A stretch of 64,000 bases of DNA, taken from NCBI GenBank assembly GCA_964637835.1, contig CAZWYF010000013.1, positions 1 through 64,000 on the forward strand. The letters run 5' to 3'. Each line of letters begins with the position of its first letter. Position 1 is the first letter of the stretch. The translations under genes and the position numbers were made by a program. The notes below the pieces were generated by a model. The model did no database searches. It saw only the letters and a list, made by a program, of their open reading frames with translations, and had not been told where the DNA came from. The stretch is from Glo-17 sp964637835 (GTDB taxonomy: Bacteria > Krumholzibacteriota > Krumholzibacteriia > LZORAL124-64-63). Shown one piece after another: positions 1-5,831 of the stretch.

Positions 1-43
1 GTTGTGGTCCAGGGGGTCGGGGGTTCGAATCCCCTCAGTCACC
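1..43 (+). tRNA. tRNA-His (GUG), 3' part only
   Basis: The 5' half lies before the window. Visible are the anticodon loop (2-8) with anticodon GTG at 4-6, the 3' anticodon strand (9-13), a five-base variable loop (14-18), the T stem and loop (19-35, loop TTCGAAT) and the 3' acceptor strand (36-42), followed by C at the discriminator position (43). C73 is the hallmark of bacterial tRNA-His, where it pairs with the extra G-1, and it agrees with the GTG anticodon. CCA is not encoded. The integrase follows 112 bases downstream, so this gene is the probable phage attachment site. Confidence 0.9.
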
Positions 44-46
44 CTT
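19..46 (+). other. probable attachment core (attL) in tRNA-His 3' end
   Basis: The T arm and acceptor strand of tRNA-His sit directly upstream of a tyrosine integrase gene, the usual arrangement for phages that integrate into a tRNA 3' end and restore it. The other attachment copy was looked for around the repeat junction near 41.2 kb and is not there, so the right end must lie outside the window. The exact core length cannot be defined from one end. Confidence 0.55.
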
Positions 47-47
47 T

Positions 48-73
48 GCAAGCCCATTCAAAGGCTTGCTTTA
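48..73 (+). terminator. probable terminator of tRNA-His
   Basis: A 7-bp perfect stem (48-54 with 63-69) with an 8-nt loop is followed by a short T-rich stretch. It lies five bases after the tRNA end and before the integrase leader. A second small stem (87-92 with 96-101) follows and could instead be an integrase arm site. Confidence 0.5.
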
Positions 74-110
74 TGTAGCTTTCGGGGTTGCGTGGCGCAA
101 CGCAGATCGA

Positions 111-143
111 GGGGGTTTTCGTGAAGACTTCACGAAAACCCCC
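111..143 (+). promoter_or_regulatory. 33-bp perfect palindrome ahead of integrase
   Basis: Two 16-bp arms (111-126 and 128-143) are perfect reverse complements around a single central A at 127. The right arm ends one base before the AGGAG ribosome binding site (144-148) of the integrase, so an RNA hairpin here would abut that site. It could be a dyad operator, an integrase/excisionase arm site, or a translational control hairpin. A 1-nt centre is too tight for a normal RNA loop unless the inner pairs open, which favours protein binding to DNA, but this is inference. Confidence 0.6.
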
Positions 144-154
144 AGGAGCACGCC

Positions 155-1333
155 ATGCCACGCCCCCGAAAAGCCGTTCCTGAGTACCACCTCCACAAGC
201 AGTCCGGTCAGGCCTACGCCTCCTACCACGGCCGCCGCATCATGCTGGGGCCCTACGGGTCCGAGGAGTCCCGCCGGGCCTTCGCCCGCATCGCTTCCGA
301 CGTGGCCGCCGGCCGTGACCCCGCCGCCGACGGCTGCACCGTCGCCGACCTGGTCGTGGCGTTCATGGAGTGGGCCGAGGAACACTACCGCCGGGAGGAT
401 GGCACGCTGTCCTCGGAGATCTCCGCCTTGCGAAGCGCCCTGCGACCGGTGGTCCAGCTCTATGCAGACCTGGACATCGAGCATTTTGGCCCCGGAGAGC
501 TCGAGGCCGTCCAGGACGCCATGATCGCCGAAGGTCGGGCCGCCCGCTCAATCAACAAGAACTGCTCACGGATCCGGAAGGCTTGGAAGTGGGCCAGCTC
601 CCGCCGACTGGTCGACCCCAACGTCTGGATGGTCCTCAAGACGGTGGAGCCCGTCCGGCCCGGCCGCCGCGGCGCGACCAACCCACCTCCGGTCCAGCCG
701 GTGCCCACAGGTCACATCGAGGCCATCGAGTGGTTTGTGGCTCCCCAGGTCTGGGTGATCGTCGAGCTGCAGCGACTCACCGGGGCCCGGCCCGGCGAGA
801 TCCTCTCCATGAAGCCTAGCGAGATCGACACCTCCCCCGAGACGGTGTGGGTCTACCGCCCCTCCGACCACAAGAACGCCCACCGTGGCCACGAGAGAAC
901 GATCTATCTCGGCCCCAGGGCCCGGGAGGTCCTCGTCCCCTGGCTGCACGGGCGAAACCCGGACACCTTCTGCTTCAGCCCCGCAGAGGCCGAGGCGGCC
1001 CGGCGGAAGGCCGCCCACGCCGATCGCAAGACGCCGCTGTCCTGTGGCAACCGTCCCGGCCATCGCTCCCAGCCCCGGAGGGGCCCGGCCAAGCACCGGG
1101 ACCGCTACAGCACACGAACCTACCGCCAGGCGATCGCCCGGGCCTGCGACCAGGCGGGCATCCCCCGCTGGCATCCTCACCAGCTCCGCCACACCGTGGC
1201 CGCGGAGATCCAGTCTCGCTACGGGCTCGATGCGGCCCGGGCCATCCTGGGGCACACGTCGGTGGACGTCACGCGGGTCTACGCCGGCCTCGACCACCAG
1301 GCCGCCCGGCGAATCATCGGGGAGATCGGGTGA
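155..1333 (+). CDS. int: tyrosine-type site-specific integrase
   Basis: Phage integrase of 392 residues that would catalyse recombination between attP and the tRNA-His site. Residues 5-55 form a small basic arm-binding domain with the LGPYGS motif common in integrases from Planctomycetota. Residues 60-170 are the SAM-like core-binding domain. The catalytic domain (185-392) shows Arg212 (TGARPGE), a possible Lys240, the HxxR box His342/Arg345, His367 (LGHTS) and the nucleophile Tyr376. The length is normal and all key residues are intact. The ATG at 155 is preceded by AGGAG at 144-148. The gene faces away from the tRNA and has no copy in the repeated part of the window. It is followed by an AT-rich inverted repeat that may end its transcript. 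Confidence 0.93.
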   Translation: MPRPRKAVPEYHLHKQSGQAYASYHGRRIMLGPYGSEESRRAFARIASDVAAGRDPAADGCTVADLVVAFMEWAEEHYRREDGTLSSEISALRSALRPVVQLYADLDIEHFGPGELEAVQDAMIAEGRAARSINKNCSRIRKAWKWASSRRLVDPNVWMVLKTVEPVRPGRRGATNPPPVQPVPTGHIEAIEWFVAPQVWVIVELQRLTGARPGEILSMKPSEIDTSPETVWVYRPSDHKNAHRGHERTIYLGPRAREVLVPWLHGRNPDTFCFSPAEAEAARRKAAHADRKTPLSCGNRPGHRSQPRRGPAKHRDRYSTRTYRQAIARACDQAGIPRWHPHQLRHTVAAEIQSRYGLDAARAILGHTSVDVTRVYAGLDHQAARRIIGEIG

Positions 1334-1365
1334 AGTGGCAGGACAACCCGCCAACGTGGAGCGTC

Positions 1366-1398
1366 GAAGAAAATAATACACATAGTATTATTTTCTTC
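1366..1398 (+). promoter_or_regulatory. AT-rich inverted repeat, terminator or operator
   Basis: Arms 1366-1379 and 1385-1398 form a perfect 14-bp inverted repeat with a 5-nt centre, 33 bases after the integrase stop. It is strikingly AT-rich in a GC-rich genome. Its centre contains ATACACA, the same half-site as in the palindrome at 1412-1424, so both may bind the same regulator. A role as integrase terminator is also possible. Confidence 0.55.
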
Positions 1399-1427
1399 TT
1401 GCGATCCCACCATACACAGTGTATTAT
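1399..1427 (+). promoter_or_regulatory. sigma70-like promoter overlapped by operator palindrome
   Basis: TTGCGA (1399-1404) and TATTAT (1422-1427) are separated by 17 bases. The perfect 13-bp palindrome ATACACAGTGTAT (1412-1424) covers the spacer and the start of the -10 box, the usual position of a repressor site. It would drive the small genes starting at 1479. Confidence 0.5.
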
Positions 1428-1478
1428 TATAGCAGATGGATAAGGCAACCTGAGAGACACGGGAACAGGAGATTGACC

Positions 1479-1748
1479 ATGAGCAACAAGACTATGAATA
1501 ATGCAACGATCAGTATCAGCATCTGCCCGACGAGGCTGCAATTCGACAACGGCGACTGTTTGGATGAGGACGCCTACCTGGACGCCATACGCCAGGCGGT
1601 CGTCTCACGATGGCCCGACGCCCGTATCGACACCCTGCAGGTCGGATACGGCCAGGGCGACGAGTGGGCGACGATCAACGGCCGTGAGACAGGTGAGCTG
1701 GCAGAGGTAATTGGCAGTATCGACACGTCCGACCCGTCGCTGTTCTGA
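1479..1748 (+). CDS. small phage protein, duplicated family
   Basis: An 89-residue acidic protein of unknown function. The start at 1479 follows ACAGGAGA (1465-1472). It is closely related to the C-terminal 84 residues of the next gene (shared ISISICPTRL, LQVGY and IDTSDPSLF segments) and to the gene fragment at 41262-41377, so the phage holds three relatives. It ends in a conserved acidic tail and is followed by a GC-rich hairpin that also follows the other family members. The family is not recognised. A small soluble binding or regulatory protein is possible. Confidence 0.7.
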   Translation: MSNKTMNNATISISICPTRLQFDNGDCLDEDAYLDAIRQAVVSRWPDARIDTLQVGYGQGDEWATINGRETGELAEVIGSIDTSDPSLF

Positions 1749-1757
1749 CCCACCCCC

Positions 1758-1798
1758 AGCCCCGCCAGCGGTCCCCGGTGCAACTCCGGGGCGGGGCT
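1758..1798 (+). terminator. GC-rich hairpin after small gene
   Basis: Arms 1758-1766 and 1790-1798 pair perfectly. An inner stem (73-78 pairing near 86-91 of the same line) closes the loop TGCAACT. The 3' half, including the loop, recurs after the sister gene at 2426-2445. No T-run follows, so it may act as a processing or mRNA-stability hairpin rather than a strong terminator. Confidence 0.5.
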
Positions 1799-1846
1799 AT
1801 CCGGGCCTGCCGATGCAGGCCAAAACCCGAACCGAAGGACAGAACC

Positions 1847-2410
1847 ATGAGCGCCAAGCAAACCGCAAGCGAACTGTACACCGAACGCCGCGAAGACATC
1901 GCCCGCCTGATCGACTGGCTCGACCTGGAACTGGGCAAGCACCAGGCCAAGGCCGAGGCCGAGCCGGCCGACTGGAGCTACGCCGGCGACCTCGGCCAAG
2001 TCCGCGAGAAGCTCATCCAGACGCTCGCCTTCCTGGCCAACCAGGAACCCGAAGAGATCGAACACCTGCTCGGCGACTCCGGGGCGGGGCATTTGGCAGA
2101 CTGGCAGGCAACGGGCCGGCCGAACACAAGCAACACGAAAGAACAGGAGACAGCCATGAAAGACGCGACCATCAGTATCAGCATCTGCCCGACGAGGCTG
2201 GAGTTCGACAACGGCGACTGCATGGATGAGGAGGCCTACCTGGCCGCCATCCGACAGGCGGTCCATGAACGATGGCCCGACGCCCGTATCGACACCCTCC
2301 AGGTCGGATACAGCCAGGGCGACGACTGGGCCACCGTCGACGGCCGTGAGTCAGACGAGCTCACAGAGGTCATCGACAGTATCGACACGTCAGACCCGTC
2401 GCTGTTTTGA
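1847..2410 (+). CDS. two-domain small phage protein (probable gene fusion)
   Basis: A 187-residue reading frame starting at 1847 after GAAGGACAG. Residues 1-80 (helical, with a DIARLIDWLDLEL segment and a VREKLIQTLAF segment) resemble the 80-residue protein at 20948-21190. Residues 104-187 are a second copy of the small protein at 1479-1748. The linker contains the remains of the hairpin sequence found after the first copy, and ATG 2156 is preceded by ACAGGAGAC, so the C-terminal domain can also be translated alone (84 residues). The fusion therefore probably arose by loss of a stop codon between two formerly separate genes. Function unknown. Confidence 0.65.
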   Translation: MSAKQTASELYTERREDIARLIDWLDLELGKHQAKAEAEPADWSYAGDLGQVREKLIQTLAFLANQEPEEIEHLLGDSGAGHLADWQATGRPNTSNTKEQETAMKDATISISICPTRLEFDNGDCMDEEAYLAAIRQAVHERWPDARIDTLQVGYSQGDDWATVDGRESDELTEVIDSIDTSDPSLF

Positions 2411-2413
2411 CCC

Positions 2414-2444
2414 GCCCCGCCCCGGTGCAACTCCGGGGCGGGGC
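2414..2444 (+). terminator. perfect 12-bp GC hairpin
   Basis: Arms 2414-2425 and 2433-2444 are perfect complements with the 7-nt loop TGCAACT. It lies three bases after the stop of the fused small gene and upstream of the ribosome binding site of the next gene. No U-tract follows. Identical copy at 41381-41411. Confidence 0.6.
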
Positions 2445-2491
2445 TATTACGGCCGTCGCGTGACGGCTAAAACAGGAGACAGGAGACAGCC

Positions 2492-2998
2492 ATGAGCAAC
2501 GCCACGACGATTTACGCCCGTCTGGACCTGCACACGGGCCAGACGACGATCCTCCCCGGATGGCATGGGCCACTGGGGAGCCCTGAGGGCAGCCGTTACC
2601 ACGTGACGCGCATCGACTGCGTTCCGGCGGGGATGCCCGCTTCGGAGATCACCGGCCGCCTGGACGCCCTGGCCCTGCGGAACATCGGCAAAGCCGCCCC
2701 GCCGGCGGACCAAATGGACTGGGCGGACCTCGCAGATGTGGAGATCCCAGACGGGACCGATCCGGAGGCCACCGCGCGGATGTTCGGAATGGCCGATCTG
2801 CGTCGCGGCATGAAGATGGCGCCGATGGCGCCCTACCAACTGCGCAGAACGCGGAAGACCCTGAGTCTCACCCAGGGACAACTCGCCGAGGCGCTCGGCG
2901 TGACCTACGTATCGGTCGGCCGCTGGGAGCGGGGGGAGGTTGCAATCCCCGCGTGGCTGCCTCTCGCACTCCGAGGCCTCACCGGGGCGATGGATTGA
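2492..2998 (+). CDS. XRE-family helix-turn-helix protein
   Basis: A 168-residue protein whose C-terminal third (about residues 115-165) is an XRE/Cro-CI helix-turn-helix with the pattern LTQGQLAEALGVTYVSVGRW. The N-terminal 110 residues are unrecognised. The HTH at the C-terminus is typical of small plasmid and phage regulators that sense a partner through their N-terminus. The ATG is preceded by tandem AGGAGACAGGAGA. It is the last rightward gene before the convergent late operon and is separated from it by a hairpin. It may control the promoter at 1399-1427, but this is inferred. Confidence 0.75.
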   Translation: MSNATTIYARLDLHTGQTTILPGWHGPLGSPEGSRYHVTRIDCVPAGMPASEITGRLDALALRNIGKAAPPADQMDWADLADVEIPDGTDPEATARMFGMADLRRGMKMAPMAPYQLRRTRKTLSLTQGQLAEALGVTYVSVGRWERGEVAIPAWLPLALRGLTGAMD

Positions 2999-3007
2999 TT
3001 TCGAGCT

Positions 3008-3026
3008 TTTATGGCTTTGCCATAAA
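3008..3026. terminator. bidirectional hairpin between convergent genes
   Basis: A perfect 8-bp stem TTTATGGC/GCCATAAA with a 3-nt loop lies in the 52-bp gap where the rightward XRE gene and the leftward late operon meet. Identical copy at 41975-41993. Confidence 0.55.
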
Positions 3027-3050
3027 TCCATGAAAAACGCTTCGGTTGAC

Positions 3051-3923
3051 CTACTGGCGGTTAACGCCCCTGGGGCGCATAGCCCGCGCGACCAGGCGGT
3101 CGCGCACTGCATCACCAGGTGATTGGGCAGCCGTCCCGAAGGCAGCAGATTTCCTGGCCTCCAGGTACCAGACCCCCTCCCTATCGATGCTCCGCACGCC
3201 CTGCCCATAGCCAGTCTTCAGCAGCTCATCCAGCAGGATGATGGGTTCCTGGCCCTGCTCTATGGCGGCGATGGCGTCCATGTCCAGACCCGCCAGCCGG
3301 ATCATCGTGCCCCGCTCTTGAATCTTGCCCTCAGGGCGCAGTTCTTGGATCTTGCCGCGCTGGACAGTCCGCTTGACCTTGCCTGGATTACTACCGGGAA
3401 CGTCCGCATGCAGCAGGGGCGGGTAACACCAGCTGCAATCGGGATTATGCTCCAGGTGCCCCAGCAGGGCTTCCGGCAGGCGGACATGGAATATGTGCGG
3501 GAACTCCACCAGCATGACCGCATCGAGCCCAGCTGCTACTGCTTGCTGAATACTGTATCTCTTGTACCGGTGAGAGGCGTACCAGGCATCCGCCTGACCA
3601 ATCCAGTGATCGTTGCTGCATCTCACCTCATCCGCCATCGCGTGCAGGTCTCGCAGCGGGCCGAACGTCGGTTCCATGTGGCCGTGGCGCGTCTTGGGCA
3701 TCTCCTTGAAATACGCACGGGCTGAGACATGCTTTCCGTCAAGCTGCAAATGGCGCAATACCTGCCGGCGCTGCTGGTCGCCGCCCAGACCACCCTTAGC
3801 GTGGTCGATCACGAGGATCCGATCGGGCGAGACGCTCAGACGCCCGAGCAGGTCGATGAATTCGGCAGATGCGTCCTCGTCGAACACGTCGGCTGGCACC
3901 AGGATGGACAATTGATATTTCAT
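3051..3923 (-). CDS. hypothetical protein at the end of the late operon
   Basis: 290 residues and the last gene of the tail module. It begins with a hydrophobic beta strand and acidic turn (ILVPADVFDED) followed by ILVIDHAKGG, faintly like the start of a nucleotide-sugar binding fold such as a glycosyltransferase, but no catalytic signature can be claimed. The C-terminal 100 residues include an LDMDAIAAIEQG helix and a basic end. Base composition is less GC-rich than the head genes, as is the downstream half of the gene before it, suggesting exchange of this end of the genome. A tail fibre or tail-modifying role would fit the position. Confidence 0.6.
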   Translation of the reverse strand: MKYQLSILVPADVFDEDASAEFIDLLGRLSVSPDRILVIDHAKGGLGGDQQRRQVLRHLQLDGKHVSARAYFKEMPKTRHGHMEPTFGPLRDLHAMADEVRCSNDHWIGQADAWYASHRYKRYSIQQAVAAGLDAVMLVEFPHIFHVRLPEALLGHLEHNPDCSWCYPPLLHADVPGSNPGKVKRTVQRGKIQELRPEGKIQERGTMIRLAGLDMDAIAAIEQGQEPIILLDELLKTGYGQGVRSIDREGVWYLEARKSAAFGTAAQSPGDAVRDRLVARAMRPRGVNRQ

Positions 3924-3931
3924 AATTGATC

Positions 3932-4948
3932 CTATGGATAGGCGGCGGTGGTTACATCGGCCCAGTACTCATCCAGGGCAAATGATATTGGGTCTAACAC
4001 GTGGCCCCTGGAATCCCACTTCATGGTTGCCCGGTACACCCGCAGATGGCCACATGACCAGCCATCCATATCGTCCCGCGTCTCTAGGTCCACCATAACA
4101 TCGAATTCGTGGGCATTTGGGTCATCCGCCCATGGCTCACTGTGGAGTAGGGATTTATAGATCGTGTCGCCATCTCGGTTAGTGAATCCACTGGCGAACT
4201 CGAACCACGTGCGATCATGGTCGATACGCCACATGGGCGAGACAAGCACCCCCGTATTGGGGATGCCTGGCAGCGGCAGATATGGCACAGTTTTATCTAG
4301 CTGCAGCAGCGGTCTCCACCCTAGGAATAGATTGTCTTCATGCTCCGAGAGCCATGGGAAATACAGGGTCAGCGTGGTGCTGGTGTCTACCCCGTTGCCG
4401 TCCTCATCGTCACATGGATTGGCACTAATCGTCCGATGCCAGCCATCCGACTCATCGGCGGGCTTGCTCCAATTTTCGGTGAGGACGGCCCACCGCAGCG
4501 CAACGCCGCTCCCCCCGCCCACGAACCAGTATCGTTTCACGGGTTCGGACTGCTGATCGTAGATCGCGAACACGTGCACCGGCGTATCGGCCACCAGATC
4601 GTGGCTGCCGGCGGCGATCTCCACCAGGTTGGTGGCCGTCACGTGGCGGTGCGTCTGGTCGCTGCTCGGGCGGTCTTCGAGGGTGACGGCCGTATCGGGC
4701 AGTCCGGTGGTATTCGCGGCCCGGGCCTCCTTCACCCAGTACCGCTCGTCGCTGTAGTCGCTCTCGGAGTCAGGCCCGGCCGTGACGATCCGCCCCACCC
4801 AGTGCTCGATGTACTGCTGCGGGCCCCGACGCATGGGCCGTATCACCCGCTCGACCTGCTCGGCCAGGGTCTCCACGTGCCGGACGGCCGAGACGATCCG
4901 CGCCACACCGTTTCCGTCGAATCCGTACACGCCGGGGATCCCGCTCAT
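3932..4948 (-). CDS. putative tail-tip / baseplate structural protein
   Basis: 338 residues from the ATG at 4948, which overlaps the previous stop by ATGA. Longer upstream extensions lie inside the preceding gene and are unlikely. The N-terminal 110 residues contain a helix and a short SH3-like beta segment (WVGRIVTAGP). The rest is beta-rich, with many aromatic residues and acidic turns, as in tail-tip and adsorption proteins. Position after the tape measure and one further gene supports a distal tail role. The downstream 600 bases are noticeably less GC-rich than the N-terminal part. Confidence 0.6.
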   Translation of the reverse strand: MSGIPGVYGFDGNGVARIVSAVRHVETLAEQVERVIRPMRRGPQQYIEHWVGRIVTAGPDSESDYSDERYWVKEARAANTTGLPDTAVTLEDRPSSDQTHRHVTATNLVEIAAGSHDLVADTPVHVFAIYDQQSEPVKRYWFVGGGSGVALRWAVLTENWSKPADESDGWHRTISANPCDDEDGNGVDTSTTLTLYFPWLSEHEDNLFLGWRPLLQLDKTVPYLPLPGIPNTGVLVSPMWRIDHDRTWFEFASGFTNRDGDTIYKSLLHSEPWADDPNAHEFDVMVDLETRDDMDGWSCGHLRVYRATMKWDSRGHVLDPISFALDEYWADVTTAAYP

Positions 4949-5829
4949 TGCCCGATCCCCAATGCCGTCCAGTCTTTCGGTGGATACTGCACGAAGAGCA
5001 GGTACACCGGATCCGCGTCGCTGGCCAGGGGTGTTCCGTTGGCGGCCAGGAGCTTGGGCTGCTGCAGCGGGCGGCCCTCGGCGTCGACGAACTGGTGCAC
5101 CTTCCCGGCATCGTCGAGATAGCGATATCCCTGGTTGAGCAACCGCAGCCGCCAGGCGTGCTCGTTGGTCACGCCGTCGGGCGTGTACACGCGAAACCGG
5201 ATCTTGTAGGTTTTTCGCCAATAGCTGATCGAGGCATGGACCAGGTCGGCGGCGATGTCCAGCAGTCGGCCGCGGCCGGCCCCGTAACCCCAGAACGTCC
5301 CGGCATTGACGGTGTCCACATATTGGCTGACCTGGGCGTCGTCGTGGGCCGCCTCATTGCGTGCGATGGTCAACACCCGGTCGCCCTTCTCCACCGAGGG
5401 GGGCGGGTCGAGCGGTTCGCCGGCGGCCGTCTGGATGGGGTCGCCATTGGCGTCGACGTCGGTGGCCTCGGTCCACGAAGCCTTGGACCACTTCACGTCG
5501 GCCGGATGCGACAGCGGATCGTCCGCCGGCCAGCGGCCCAGCTCCAGGTTCGCTCCTCGCGGGGTATAGGTACACACCACGTTCCAGTAGCACGGCGAGA
5601 CGCGGGAGGCGGACGGGTCGCCTGCCTCATACACCGAGTTGGCCGGGTGGCTTTCTTGCCGCTGCGGGATCCGCAGGCCGGAGGCGGGGTCCTGGGCGGT
5701 GGCCACCTCGAAGGCGGTGGTGTCGATCGAGTCGGTGATCACCGAGAAGGTCCGGACGATGGAGCGGTTCTGCCCATCACCGGAGAGCGTTGTATCCCGC
5801 CAACCTTCTTTGACGCTCAGGATGCCCAT
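4945..5829 (-). CDS. putative tail structural protein downstream of tape measure
   Basis: 294 residues from the ATG at 5829 (MGILSVKEG), three bases after the tape-measure stop. Beta-rich, with many Trp and Tyr residues and no membrane segment. Position directly after the tape measure is that of distal tail proteins in siphophages. The family is not recognised by motif. It is translationally coupled to the next gene by ATGA. Confidence 0.6.
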   Translation of the reverse strand: MGILSVKEGWRDTTLSGDGQNRSIVRTFSVITDSIDTTAFEVATAQDPASGLRIPQRQESHPANSVYEAGDPSASRVSPCYWNVVCTYTPRGANLELGRWPADDPLSHPADVKWSKASWTEATDVDANGDPIQTAAGEPLDPPPSVEKGDRVLTIARNEAAHDDAQVSQYVDTVNAGTFWGYGAGRGRLLDIAADLVHASISYWRKTYKIRFRVYTPDGVTNEHAWRLRLLNQGYRYLDDAGKVHQFVDAEGRPLQQPKLLAANGTPLASDADPVYLLFVQYPPKDWTALGIGQ

Positions 5830-5831
5830 AC

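Noticed and set aside
83..97. 15-bp match between the int leader and 37200-37214 as a second attachment or arm site
   Set aside because: A single GC-rich 15-mer match is expected by chance among all pairs in 64 kb, and the second site lies in a gap without other att-like features.
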